From assembly GCF_030812415.1 (NCBI RefSeq), contig NZ_JAUSST010000006.1, forward strand, positions 310,001 to 374,000: a DNA stretch of 64,000 bases, in the 5' to 3' direction. Positions 25,494-35,200 of this stretch are shown here, piece after piece. The DNA comes from Paenibacillus harenae (GTDB taxonomy: Bacteria > Bacillota > Bacilli > Paenibacillales > Paenibacillaceae). The translations under genes and the position numbers were made by a program. Each line of letters opens with the position of its first letter. Position 1 is the first letter of the stretch. The notes beneath the pieces were generated by a model. That model made no database searches, had not been told where the DNA came from, and was given only the letters and a program-made list of their open reading frames with translations.

Positions 25494-27296
25494 ATGACGG
25501 AAACGATACGTTTCGGCGGCAGATTCGTCGTGGAGGACAGCACGCCGGAGTCGGTCGTAACGCCCGAGGATTTCAATGAGGAACAGCTTATGATGGGAGA
25601 CGCCGCCCGGCAGTTCATGGAGGCGGAGCTGCTGCCGCGCGATGCGGATATCGAGGCGCTGAACTACGAGCTGACGGTAGAGCTGATGCGAAAGGCGGGC
25701 GAGCTTGGATTGCTCGGCGCGGACATACCCGAAGCTTATGGCGGGCTTGGCCTCGATAAGGTGAGCACGACGCTGCTGGCCGAGACGCTGTCGCGTGCTT
25801 CGTCCTTCGCCTTGTCGGTCGGCGCGCATACGGGCATCGGCACGCTGCCGATCGTGTTCTTCGGCACGGAGGCGCAGAAGCAGAAGTACTTGCCGAGCCT
25901 TGCCATGGGCGAGCGGATCGCGGCGTATTGCTTGACCGAGCCGTCATCCGGCTCGGATGCGCTGGGGGCACGGACGACGGCACGCTTGTCGCCGGACGGA
26001 AAAAATTTCATATTGAACGGCTCGAAGCTCTACATTACGAACGCCGGATTCGCCGATCTGTTCATCGTCTATGCGAAGGTGGACGGCGAATATTTCACGG
26101 CGTTTATCGTCGAGCGGGGAATGCCGGGCTTCAGCGTCGGGCCGGAGGAGCATAAGATGGGCATCAAAGGCTCCTCCACTTGTCCGCTTTTCTTCGAGGA
26201 TGTGCAAGTGCCGGTAGAGAACGTGCTCGGGGAGATCGGCAAGGGCCACCGCATCGCGTTCAATATTTTGAACATCGGCCGCTTCAAGCTTGGCGCGGGC
26301 TGTCTCGGCGCGTCGAAGGAAACGATCGAGCTTGCGTCCAAATACGCCAATGAGCGCAAGCAGTTCGGCAAGCCGATCTCTTCGTATCCGCTTATCGGGG
26401 CGAAGCTGGCGGACATGAATATTCGTACTTACGTGCTGGAGAGCATGGTGTACCGGACGGCGGGCTGGATCGACGGCATGCTGCACGGGGCTTCGGCCGA
26501 GGCGGATGCCGGAGAAGGCGCTGCCGATGCAGGCAGCAGAATTGCGGCGGCCATCAGCGAATATGCGCTGGAATGCTCGATCGTGAAGGTGTTCGCGTCG
26601 GAAGCGCTGGACTTCGTGGCGGACGAGGGCGTCCAGATCCACGGCGGCTACGGATACATCAAGGAGTACAAGATCGAGCGGATATACCGCGACTCGCGGA
26701 TCAACCGTATTTTCGAAGGGACCAATGAAATTAACCGCATGCTCATTCCAAGCACCCTGATGAAAAAAGCGCTCAAAGGCGAGCTTCCGATCCTGCGCAA
26801 AGCACGAGCTCTGCAAGCCGAGCTGACGCAGCCTATGCCGCTGCCGACGTTCGACGAGCCGCTCAGCAAGGAAACGTACCGTATCGGTCAGGCCAAAAAA
26901 GCTTTTCTGGCCGTGGGCGGGCTAGCCGTACAGAAGCTTGGCATTCGGCTCGAGCAGGAACAGGAGATCTTATGCTCGCTGGCAGACATGATGATCGAGC
27001 TGTTCGCGATGGAAAGCGCGCTGCTGCGGACGAAGAAACTGAAGAAGACGGGAGGCGCTGCCGTATCGGACAAATGGGGGCATGCAGCCGCAATGACGGA
27101 AGTGTTCGTGCAGGAATCGATGGAGAGGCTCGAGTCGATCGCGAAGGTTGCCCTTGCGGCGATGGAGCAGGGAGACGGACTGCAGATGCAGTTGTCGGTC
27201 TTGAAAAAACTGATGCGTGCGCCGCTTGCCGATACGATCGCGCTGAAGCGGACGATAGCCGCTCGCGTCATCCGAAGTGAGCACTATGTCGTATAA
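25494..27296 (+). CDS. fadE: Acyl-CoA dehydrogenase
   Basis: FAD enzyme making trans-2-enoyl-CoA and reducing Etf. The 600-aa size is the long Bacillus FadE type with a C-terminal extension of about 180 residues. Family signatures are YCLTEPSSGSDALG, FNILNIGRFKLGAGCLG and HGGYGYIKEYKIERIYRDSR followed by FEGTNEINR. A short Ala/Gly-rich insert (about residues 325-345) is local. GGGGAGG precedes the ATG, and it lies within the fad operon directly before the acyl-CoA ligase gene. Confidence 0.95.
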   Translation: MTETIRFGGRFVVEDSTPESVVTPEDFNEEQLMMGDAARQFMEAELLPRDADIEALNYELTVELMRKAGELGLLGADIPEAYGGLGLDKVSTTLLAETLSRASSFALSVGAHTGIGTLPIVFFGTEAQKQKYLPSLAMGERIAAYCLTEPSSGSDALGARTTARLSPDGKNFILNGSKLYITNAGFADLFIVYAKVDGEYFTAFIVERGMPGFSVGPEEHKMGIKGSSTCPLFFEDVQVPVENVLGEIGKGHRIAFNILNIGRFKLGAGCLGASKETIELASKYANERKQFGKPISSYPLIGAKLADMNIRTYVLESMVYRTAGWIDGMLHGASAEADAGEGAADAGSRIAAAISEYALECSIVKVFASEALDFVADEGVQIHGGYGYIKEYKIERIYRDSRINRIFEGTNEINRMLIPSTLMKKALKGELPILRKARALQAELTQPMPLPTFDEPLSKETYRIGQAKKAFLAVGGLAVQKLGIRLEQEQEILCSLADMMIELFAMESALLRTKKLKKTGGAAVSDKWGHAAAMTEVFVQESMERLESIAKVALAAMEQGDGLQMQLSVLKKLMRAPLADTIALKRTIAARVIRSEHYVV

Positions 27297-27311
27297 AGGG
27301 GGAGAGCGTCA

Positions 27312-29144
27312 ATGGAACCGCTCGGACCGCAGGACCCGCTACTACCAAGTGAGCAGCCGTCTGTCGATCAAACAGATGCTGAATCCGTCCACTCCGCCGT
27401 ATCCGAACCGCTTCCGCGTCCATGGCTGCGTCACTATCCCAAGGAAATACCTGCTTCGCTCGATTATCCGGACCAAAGCATCGTCCAATTTCTATTAAAC
27501 GCGGTTAATAAATATCCCAATCATCAAGCCGTTCATTTCATGGGCAAAACGATGACGTACCGCGAGCTGCATGCCGATGCGGTTAAGCTTGCCCAAGGTC
27601 TTGCGGGACTCGGCGTCTCGCCCGGCGACCGGGTGGCGATTATGCTGGCGAACTGTCCGCAGGCGGTCGTCTCGTATTACGGCGTCCTGCTCGCCGGGGC
27701 GATCGTCGTGCAGACGAATCCGCTGTATGTGGAGCGGGAGCTGGAGAATCAGCTTGCCGATTGCGGAGCGGTAGCGCTTATCGCCCTCGATCTGCTGGCG
27801 GGGCGCATCGCCCGCGTTCGCGGCGAACAGCCGGAGCGCGGACCGCTGCCGCAGCTGCGGCATGTCGTCATTACGTCGATCAAGGACGGATTGCCTTTTC
27901 CGAAAAATCTGCTCTACCCGCTCAAGCAGCGCAAGGACGGGATCCGCATCAACATCGAATACGGCAAGCATGGCGTAATTGCGTACCGCAAGCTGCTTGG
28001 TTCCGTTTCCTCTTCGGCGGCACCGCTTCCTGTGCTGCCGACAGGGGAAACGCTTGCCGCGCTTCAATATACGGGCGGCACGACAGGAACGCCGAAGGGC
28101 GTCATGTTGACGCACCGCAATCTGGTCGCCAATACGCTGCAGACGTCGGCTTGGTGCTACAAGGCGCAGGACGGCAAGGAGCGTTTTCTCGCGGCGCTTC
28201 CGCTCTTCCACGTATTCGGCTTGACCGTGCTGATGAACATGTCGGTCTTGCGAGCGGGAATGCTCGTGCTGCTGCCGCGCTTCGAGCCGGATACGGTGCT
28301 TCGGACGATCAAGGAGCAGCGTCCGACGATCTTTCCCGGCGCGCCGACGATGTACGTCGCGCTCATTCACCACAAGGATGCGCCGCGGACCGACCTCTCT
28401 TCCATCAATGTGTGCATAAGCGGCTCGGCTGCCTTGCCGCTTGAGGTGCAAGAGCAGTTCGAGGCGCTGACCGGCGGGCGCCTCATCGAAGGCTACGGTT
28501 TGACGGAGGCATCGCCCGTCACGCATGCGAATCCGATCTGGGGGCTGCGCAAGATCGGAACGATCGGACTGCCTTTTCCCGATACGGAAGCATCGGTCAT
28601 CGATCCGGCAACCGGCGAGCACTTGCCGGCCGGTTCGCTTGGCGAGCTTATCATTCGCGGCCCGCAGGTCATGAAGGGCTATTGGAACCGCCCGGAGGAG
28701 ACGGCTAAGACGCTGCGGGATGGCTGGCTGTATACGGGCGATTTGGCGACGATGGACGAAGAGGGCTATTTTACCATTATGGATCGCATTAAGGATGTCA
28801 TTATCGCCGGCGGCTTCAACATCTATCCGCGCGAGGTGGAGGAGGTGCTGTTCGAGCATCCGTCCGTCAAGGAAGCGTCGGTCGTCGGCGTGAAGGATGA
28901 ATACAGGGGAGAAACGGTAAGAGCGTATATTGTGCTGAAGGAGGGCTGGAACATTTCGCAGATGCAGCTGGATCGCTGGTGCCGCGAACGGTTAGCCGCT
29001 TACAAGGTGCCGCATCAATATATATTCAGAGATTCGCTTCCAAAAACGATGGTCGGCAAGGTGCTGCGCCGCAGGCTTCAGGAGGAAGAAGCGGAGGCGG
29101 CTTCGAAGGCAACGGGCGATTCCGCAGCTGATAAGAAGGAGTGA
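27312..29144 (+). CDS. lcfA: Long-chain fatty-acid--CoA ligase
   Basis: AMP-forming ligase that activates fatty acids to acyl-CoA. At 610 aa it is of normal size. The ATP loop is LQYTGGTTGTPKGVMLTHRN; the adenylate motif is EGYGLTEASPVTH; the C-terminal hinge is TGDLATMDEEGYFTIMDRIK and the last catalytic Lys lies in PKTMVGKVLRR. It starts 15 bases after fadE with GGGGGAG. In this genome the ligase is fused to the fad operon, while in B. subtilis lcfA leads a separate operon with fadR, fadB and etfBA. No fadR was seen in the window. Confidence 0.95.
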   Translation: MEPLGPQDPLLPSEQPSVDQTDAESVHSAVSEPLPRPWLRHYPKEIPASLDYPDQSIVQFLLNAVNKYPNHQAVHFMGKTMTYRELHADAVKLAQGLAGLGVSPGDRVAIMLANCPQAVVSYYGVLLAGAIVVQTNPLYVERELENQLADCGAVALIALDLLAGRIARVRGEQPERGPLPQLRHVVITSIKDGLPFPKNLLYPLKQRKDGIRINIEYGKHGVIAYRKLLGSVSSSAAPLPVLPTGETLAALQYTGGTTGTPKGVMLTHRNLVANTLQTSAWCYKAQDGKERFLAALPLFHVFGLTVLMNMSVLRAGMLVLLPRFEPDTVLRTIKEQRPTIFPGAPTMYVALIHHKDAPRTDLSSINVCISGSAALPLEVQEQFEALTGGRLIEGYGLTEASPVTHANPIWGLRKIGTIGLPFPDTEASVIDPATGEHLPAGSLGELIIRGPQVMKGYWNRPEETAKTLRDGWLYTGDLATMDEEGYFTIMDRIKDVIIAGGFNIYPREVEEVLFEHPSVKEASVVGVKDEYRGETVRAYIVLKEGWNISQMQLDRWCRERLAAYKVPHQYIFRDSLPKTMVGKVLRRRLQEEEAEAASKATGDSAADKKE

Positions 29145-29149
29145 GCGTC

Positions 29150-29578
29150 ATGGATGAGGAATGGTTCGTGCAGCAGGCCGACGATGCCGGTCTCTTGACG
29201 CGGCTGGCTGCGCGTGCGCAGTCTACCTTCTGGGGGTTGCTAGGCTGCGAGGTCGTGCAGGCGGACGGCAAGAAAGCGACGATCTGTCTGGATACCGGCG
29301 AGCAGCATTTGAACTTAATCGGAATCGTCCATGGCGGCGTGCTGATGTCGTTAATGGACAATGCGATGGGACTCGTCGTCATGCTTGCTCATCCGAATGA
29401 GCGCACGGTGACGGCGACAATGAACACTCATTTTCTATCGAGCAGCAAGGGCGGCTTGCTTGTATGCGAAGCGGAAATGCTTCATCGTACGAAACGGACG
29501 CTGACGCTGCAAGGCCAGGTGAAGGATGAGGAAGGCAAGCTGCTCGCTTGGGCAAGCGCCGCATATCGGATCGTATAA
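29150..29578 (+). CDS. PaaI/YbgC-like hotdog thioesterase
   Basis: A 142-aa hotdog-fold protein with the PaaI signature VHGGVLMSLMDNAMGLVV (catalytic Asp/Asn region) and TVTATMNTHFLSSSKGG. It hydrolyses an acyl- or aryl-CoA and may spare free CoA during fatty-acid oxidation. ATG 29150 is preferred to the GTG at 29141 because AAGGAG lies 8 bases before it. It starts 5 bases after lcfA and is the last gene of the operon. Confidence 0.88.
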   Translation: MDEEWFVQQADDAGLLTRLAARAQSTFWGLLGCEVVQADGKKATICLDTGEQHLNLIGIVHGGVLMSLMDNAMGLVVMLAHPNERTVTATMNTHFLSSSKGGLLVCEAEMLHRTKRTLTLQGQVKDEEGKLLAWASAAYRIV

Positions 29579-29581
29579 GGG

Positions 29582-29610
29582 CGCAATGCGGGCGTTTGCT
29601 TCGCATTGCG
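29582..29610 (+). terminator. Strong hairpin after the fad operon
   Basis: CGCAATGCG (29582-29590) is the exact inverse of CGCATTGCG (29602-29610) with an 11-base loop. No T-run follows, so it may protect the mRNA end or act as an imperfect terminator. Confidence 0.5.
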
Positions 29611-29715
29611 GCATTCGTTATAATACCTAATATATGGAAGCGTCAACATTTGGACATTTGATTATAATTTGGACCGTTTTGTCCGATAACTAAGATATGG
29701 GAGGGAGGCGGGATC

Positions 29716-29934
29716 ATGGTTGAAGGTTGGGTAACGATGTTGGTGCTGGCATTCGGGCTGGCAGTTGCCATCGTTGGCGTAGTCGCCTATTTGAGAATGT
29801 TTCGTAAAGAAAAGTTCGCTTCGGCGGCCCGATCATCGGCAGAAATCCCGCCTCCTGTCACGATTTCTGCCCGTACGGCGGATACGGAGCTCGCTGCGGA
29901 GCCCATATCCGAACAAGCCGAACGCTTAGATTAA
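29716..29934 (+). CDS. 72-aa single-pass membrane protein
   Basis: GGGAGGGAGG precedes the ATG. One N-terminal membrane helix (residues 5-28, VTMLVLAFGLAVAIVGVVAY) is followed by a basic patch and a hydrophilic tail of about 40 residues. Function unknown. It stands alone after the fad operon. Confidence 0.65.
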   Translation: MVEGWVTMLVLAFGLAVAIVGVVAYLRMFRKEKFASAARSSAEIPPPVTISARTADTELAAEPISEQAERLD

Positions 29935-29944
29935 CAATTGTTAA

Positions 29945-29974
29945 CTTTCATAATTGTTCCCAAAATGTTATAAT
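29945..29974 (+). promoter_or_regulatory. Extended -10 promoter for the 62-aa gene
   Basis: TGTTATAAT (29966-29974) is an extended -10 with a perfect TATAAT. The -35 region (TTTCAT) is poor, as is common for extended -10 promoters. Confidence 0.5.
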
Positions 29975-30113
29975 AGTAAGAAAAGTTAAAACATTGTGAC
30001 TCATTGGCCATGGAGTTACCTGCACCGAGGGGGGTCTTGCGGTGAATAAGCCGCATGCGTTCTCGTACATTGCTGTTTAGGACGACCATCCATCGTATAA
30101 GGGAGGAGATTTC

Positions 30114-30302
30114 ATGGCGAAACATAGCCAGAATGAAGTCAAGGAAAGCCTGAAAGAACTCACGAGAATTTTTCAACCCAAGGACCCGCGGAAATTTGTG
30201 AAGGATTACATTCGAAAGTACCGGATCACAGGTGGCTACGAGGATGAATTGACGACATTGGTGGAAGACGAGTTAGGCAGAATGAACTCCTCGGTCAGTT
30301 GA
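30114..30302 (+). CDS. Small charged hypothetical protein, 62 aa
   Basis: AGGGAGGAG precedes the ATG. The product is soluble and highly charged (KESLKELTRIFQPKDPRKFV) and probably helical. A promoter with extended -10 lies upstream and a good terminator downstream, so it is a monocistronic gene. I do not recognise the family. Confidence 0.75.
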   Translation: MAKHSQNEVKESLKELTRIFQPKDPRKFVKDYIRKYRITGGYEDELTTLVEDELGRMNSSVS

Positions 30303-30322
30303 GCACACGTATCGAATATAGA

Positions 30323-30362
30323 GCTTTGTCCGTTCCTTATGGAACGGGCAAGGCTTTTTTTG
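30323..30362 (+). terminator. Rho-independent terminator after the 62-aa gene
   Basis: GCTTTGTCCGTTCC pairs with GGAACGGGCAAGGC around a TTAT loop, followed by seven T. Confidence 0.85.
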
Positions 30363-30402
30363 TCTGCCGCCACACTCCTGCAAACATCGGCTCCGGCGCA
30401 TA

Positions 30403-30825
30403 GGCTCATATATGATCTTACACACGACGTAACCAGTTACTCCATCGGTGTTAAAGCGCATACGCGCCCACAGCCCCCTCCAGCGTCCCGCATCCGTCTA
30501 GCGCTGTCCTGCAAGATCACATATGACCTTACACGCCGAAGTAACCAGTTACTCCATCGCTGTTAGAGCCCATACGCGCATACAGCCCCCGCCAACGTCC
30601 GCATCCGTCCAGCCCAGCCCTGTAAGAGCATAGATGACCTTACCCGCTCAAGTGACCAGTTACTCCTTCCCTGTAAGAGCACATACGAACTTACAGCCCG
30701 CCGCCAATCACCCGCATCTGCCTAGCTCAGCTCGGTAAGATCACATACGATCCTACCCGTCCGCAGTAGCTAATTACACCATTGTTGTAAGAGCCTATAT
30801 GCCCTTACTGCCTTCGTTACCGCCT
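30403..30825. repeat. Tandem array of about 112-bp degenerate repeats (four copies)
   Basis: Units begin near 30403, 30515, 30625 and 30739 (112, 110, 114 bases; the last about 85). Shared words are TCACATATGACCTTAC, AGTAACCAGTTACTCC and CGCATCCGTC-AGC. Each unit also holds a half-period palindrome such as GTAAG-N11-CTTAC (GTAAGAGCACATACGAACTTAC, split across the unit). All frames are broken, so it is not coding. Confidence 0.7.
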
Positions 30826-31170
30826 AGCAACTTCTGCGTCCTCGCCTCGCAATTTGTCGCATCATCATAACGTTTGAAGGATACCCGAAATGTTCTCTAA
30901 TACCCGTCATGTAGGGGAGTTTCGCCGAATAACGTTTAAATATATACGCTTACAAAAGCCGATTTTTTGCTGGGGCAAAAACTAAGCGGGTATGCTTACG
31001 CAGCCGGTTTTTGAAATATAGGAACGAATAAGTATCACTACTATTCTTACGCCTATATTTTTCGCGAAACTCATTGTATATACATAAGGACAATGAACCG
31101 TTTCGTCTTACTGGCGCAAAAACTTAAGCGAATGCTTACGATGCTGGCTTTTTTGCTGGCGCAAAAAACC
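30826..31170. other. Gene-free stretch with a 46-bp repeat pair before map
   Basis: Two imperfect copies of a GGCAAAAACTAAGCG-like word followed by ATGCTTACG and GCCGGTTTTTG/GCTGGCTTTTTT lie at about 30968-31013 and 31110-31155. A TTTTTTGC-TGGC-GCAAAAAA hairpin at 31149-31168 ends just before the map ribosome site and may lie in its leader RNA. I see no gene. Confidence 0.5.
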
Positions 31171-31186
31171 ATTAGGAGGCACAGTC

Positions 31187-31936
31187 ATGCTGGAGTTGAA
31201 GTCCAAGGAGCATATTAAGGGCATTCGGAAGGCGGGGCGCATCGTCGCCGCTTGCCATAAGGCGATCGCAGGGCGCATCGCCCCCGGCGTGACGACGCAG
31301 GAGATCGACCGCTTCGTAGAACGGTTCATGCTGGACCGTGGAGCCACGCCTGCGCAGAAAGGCTACAAAGGATACCCGTTCGCCACCTGCGCCTCCGTTA
31401 ACGATGTGGTATGCCATGGCTTTCCCGATAGCGTCCCGCTTGAGGCAGGAGATATTGTGACCATCGACATGGTCGCCGACGTAGACGGCTGGAAGGCCGA
31501 TTCGGCGTGGACGTATGCCCTCGGCCGGACAACGGCTGCTGCAGATAAGCTAATGAAGGCGACGATGCTGGCGCTGATGGAGGGCATTCAACATGCCTAT
31601 CCCGGCAGACGGCTCGGAGATGTAGGCCATGCCGTGCAAACGAGAGCGCTTCGCGAAGGCTTTCAAGTCGTGACTTCCTTCGTCGGACACGGAATCGGCA
31701 GACAAATCCATGAGCATCCGACCGTCGAGCATCGCGGCGAACCTGGTACGGGCGTGATTTTGGAGGAGGGCATGGTCATTACAATCGAGCCGATTCTGAC
31801 GGCTGGCCGCGACGATGTGTATATTGCGCATGACGGCTGGACGGCGCGTACGAGAGACGGAGCGTGGTCGGCGCAATTCGAGCATACGGTGGCGATCACG
31901 AAGGAAGGACCGGTCATTCTGACAAGGTGGGAATAA
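31187..31936 (+). CDS. map: Type I methionine aminopeptidase
   Basis: Removes the N-terminal Met from new proteins. At 249 aa it matches Bacillus MapA/MapB. Metal ligands are visible in order: the Asp of VTIDMVADVDGWKAD and the following Asp, His of FVGHGIGRQIHEHP, Glu of ITIEPIL and Glu of QFEHTVAIT. TAGGAGG lies before the ATG. It is preceded by repeats rather than ribosomal-protein genes, so it may be a second, non-essential copy. Confidence 0.93.
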   Translation: MLELKSKEHIKGIRKAGRIVAACHKAIAGRIAPGVTTQEIDRFVERFMLDRGATPAQKGYKGYPFATCASVNDVVCHGFPDSVPLEAGDIVTIDMVADVDGWKADSAWTYALGRTTAAADKLMKATMLALMEGIQHAYPGRRLGDVGHAVQTRALREGFQVVTSFVGHGIGRQIHEHPTVEHRGEPGTGVILEEGMVITIEPILTAGRDDVYIAHDGWTARTRDGAWSAQFEHTVAITKEGPVILTRWE

Positions 31937-31996
31937 TCCGCAATCCTATTGATTCCTTCGACTTGGCATATTGATTATAAAGTCCCGAAAAAACAT

Positions 31997-32025
31997 TTCA
32001 CAAATCGACATATTCTACTATAATG
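31997..32025 (+). promoter_or_regulatory. Promoter of the riboswitch-rhs transcript
   Basis: TATAAT at 32020-32025 with a moderate TTTCAC -35 at 17-base spacing. It places the transcription start about 35-40 bases before the c-di-GMP aptamer. Confidence 0.5.
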
Positions 32026-32069
32026 AACAAAGTGATATCCAAATATATCATATCTTGTTTAAATCTATG

Positions 32070-32142
32070 AATCGAAAAGGCTAACCAGCCGCGAGGCTGG
32101 GGCGCAAAGTCATGGGTCCCTCGTAGGATCGCCAGACCGCCG
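32070..32142 (+). ncRNA. Cyclic di-GMP-I (GEMM) riboswitch aptamer
   Basis: The element shows GGCTAACC (32079-32086), an AGCC-GCGA-GGCT stem with a GNRA tetraloop, GGGGCGCAAAGTC (32099-32111), then the second stem with ATGGGTCCCTCGTAGGATCGC and a closing CAGACCGCC. The order GGC-AACC, GNRA stem, GG-CGCAAAG-C, GUAG is that of the class I c-di-GMP riboswitch. It lies in the leader of the rhs toxin gene and is followed by an intrinsic terminator, so ligand binding should set read-through into rhs. Whether it is an on or an off switch cannot be told by eye. Confidence 0.85.
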
Positions 32143-32173
32143 AAATCGTGTGTCTCCTCTAGAGTCTTCTCTC

Positions 32174-32210
32174 AAGCCGAGCGCCTGTTTTGGTGCTGCG
32201 GCTTTTTTTT
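32174..32210 (+). terminator. Riboswitch-controlled intrinsic terminator in the rhs leader
   Basis: AAGCCGAGCGCC (32174-32185) pairs with GGTGCTGCGGCTT with small mismatches around a TGTTTT loop, followed by eight T. It stands between the aptamer and the rhs start, the usual expression platform. Confidence 0.82.
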
Positions 32211-32243
32211 GTTCAAGCAAACAGAGAGACGGGAGAGAATGGT

Positions 32244-35200
32244 ATGAGGTTTCGAAGATTTCGGGGGTTATCGATCGTATTAATCGTTTCATTGCTGCTG
32301 GGCTTGGCTCCGGCCGCCATATGGGCGGAAGCGGCGAGCGCGGCGGGGCAGTTTATTACGAATCTCGTTCCGGCAAATGCCGGGGGTAACGGCGATTCGG
32401 GGGAAGCCTGGACGGACGGTCCGGACAAGACGGAAACGCCGCGCTATTATTCTTTTGAAGATGAACAGGTGCTGGAAGAAATGTCCGATCTCGGACCGGA
32501 CCGTAGGGGCTCCGGTGGCGCGAATCTGAAAATGAACGACACGGACGCTTTCTTCGACGTTCAGAAAGGACAAGCCGTTCTTTCCTGGGAAGACAGCTTG
32601 CAGGACTGGATAGCCGAGCAGGAGGGTGAGGCGAAAAATCCGCCTTCCGGCTATCAAGTTACGGTGTCCGTCGAGAACATCCAGATGAAGAAGAAGGATG
32701 AGGAGAAGGGGAGTTATACGCTCGTTAGCAATAAGGAAAACCAAAGCGGCGAGAACCGTTTCGCATGGGACGGGAAAGACGCGCAGGGAAGCCTTCTTCC
32801 GGACGGCGTCTATTATTGGAAGCTGACGGCGGTTCCGCCGACCGTCACTTTCGTGCTGCCTCCTGCAAAGGAAGGCGACGCTCCGACAACGAAGCAATTG
32901 ACCGCGCCAAGCTATTCGGCCGAGGAACAAATGATTCGACTGGACCGCAGCGGTCCGAAGGTCATGGCGATTCATCCGCTTGGCGGAGAGAAGCTTGCCG
33001 TTGAAGTGCGCGACATGGTCGGCGGGCTGAAGAAGCTGACCGTAACCGGGGCGAGTTCCTTAACGAAGGAATGGCAGGACGATGCGCTGCCGCTGCGCAG
33101 CGCGGTGCCGATTCAGGCTGCAAGCGGAGAGACGATTCGCATTAAAGCGGAGGATGCGGCAGGCAATGTTACAGAGGAAGAGCTGCCGGTACATCCCTAT
33201 GTCACGGGAACGGGCGATGCGGCTAGTATTCCATTCGCGGAATCGCAGGTTGCCGGAAACAACGTGCGCATCAATCTGGCGTCGGGCAACGGCGTTCAGC
33301 GCTTCAACGGGTTCACGCAGGAGCGCCCGGGAGCCGATCTCGATTTTTTCCTGACGTATAATCATCAGAACCGCGTGAGCGGACAACTCGGCTACGGCTG
33401 GAGCTTCAGCCTCGATTCCCGTCTGACGAAGTGGCCGGACGGCAATATCACATGGGCCGGCTTCGACGGAACGCTCTATTGGTTCCAGCCGGCGGGCAAT
33501 AACGAATACGTGACGTATGCGAACGGGCAGGAGCAGCATTTTCCAAACTTGAGCTTCGATCCGGATTCCAGTTCGGCCGACCCGGACGCCTTCATCATGG
33601 AATGGCCGGATCAGCTGCGCTACCGATTCCATAACGACGGCCGTTTCTGGCTCATTCAGGACCGCTATACGACGGAAATGTCGTTCGATTGGGAAGAGGT
33701 ATCGACGGCTTACGGCACCGATTACCGCATTAAGATAGTCCATGACGTCGAACGGAATGAAGTCGTGACCTTCAATTACGAGAAGGGGAAAGATACGCTG
33801 AGCTCGACGGTTATTGCCGATGTCGACGCATTGGGCAACCAGATTAAAGGCGAAAAGCGGAAGTTCTTCTTCATGTACAACGCGGACGGGCAGTTCGTCG
33901 GTTACCGCGCTCCGTCGCAGCTGGTTACAAGGTTCGTCTATGACGAATGGCATCGGATCGTCAAAGTCATCGACAACGGCAACACCGAGCGCGAAGAGGA
34001 AGGTGCGCAGGAGGGATCCGTAACGACGGTTTGGTCATACGGCTCAGGCAACCGCGTAGAGCGCATCGGCATGACGCGCAAGCAGGACCAGGTCAAGGAG
34101 TTCATCGGGGCAGCGTATGGATCGAACGAAGCAACGGTGCTGCTGCCGTCCGGCGAATACAAGCTGCTATGGGACGAGTACGGTCATAAGACGCAGAAGA
34201 TCGAAACGGTCAACACCGTCGATGGCGACAAGGAAGCCGTCACCTCTTACGCATACAGCGGCAATAACCTGATCCGCGTGACGGATCCGATGAACCGCGT
34301 GACGCGTTATCGGTATAATGACGCGGATGTTCTGATCGCGCAGCAAAGTCCATCGGGGCGGATCGTACGCTATACGTACGATGACGTTTTGGACTTCACG
34401 GGAGAAACGGGCCCGGACGGGCATGAAATTCAAATTGCGTATACCAAGGATAAGCGGAAAATCATTACCCGCACGACGTCGCAGAAGGCCGTCGATCCCA
34501 GCGGCGTGAATCCTGAGACGAGCGTCGTAACGACGGAGACATTCAATGCCAAAGGCGATCTCGTAAAGCTGGTCGACGGCGGCGGCAACATCATCGAATT
34601 CACGTATGACGAGAACGGATTCGCCATGACGGATGGCGCACGGGAAACGTACGAGAATGACCAGAATGGCAATCATACGAAAATCATCACCGATGCAGGC
34701 ACGGACGATGAAGCCGTCACGACGCAGACGTTCAATGCCGTTGGCTGGCTGACGAACCGCGTCACGGCGGAAGGGTTGGAGGAATCGTTCGAATACGACG
34801 CTTGGGGACGCGTGACGAAGCAGGTTCAGCGTGATCTTGGCGATGCGTCGAAGTCGATGACGAAGACTTTCCGTTACAATGATGGCGGCTACCTGATCGA
34901 GGAAACGGACGGCCTTACGAAAATAACCTATGCGCTTGATGGCATGGGACGCGTACTGTCTTCTACGCATGTACCGATGGAAACGGGCACAGAGGGTCAA
35001 ATCAAGGAATCCTTCGCATATGACAATCGAGGACTTATGCTGAAGCGTACCGATTCGCTCGGCGTAGTAACAGAGTCGGCTTACAATGAGGCAGGGGATT
35101 TGGTCCGTACTGTCGTGTCGCCGGGCAACGCAACAACGACGGTCGAGTACGACGAGGCGGGACGCCAGAAGGCGATCGTCGATGCGGACGGCGGCCGTAA

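Noticed and set aside
27495..28859. 454-codon minus-strand frame opposite lcfA
   Set aside because: Shadow of a high-GC gene; the plus strand is an unmistakable acyl-CoA ligase and the shadow is Arg-rich without motifs.
30363..30566. 75-codon frame after the 62-aa gene
   Set aside because: Starts inside the terminator and runs through the 112-bp repeats; the frame is not kept between repeat units.
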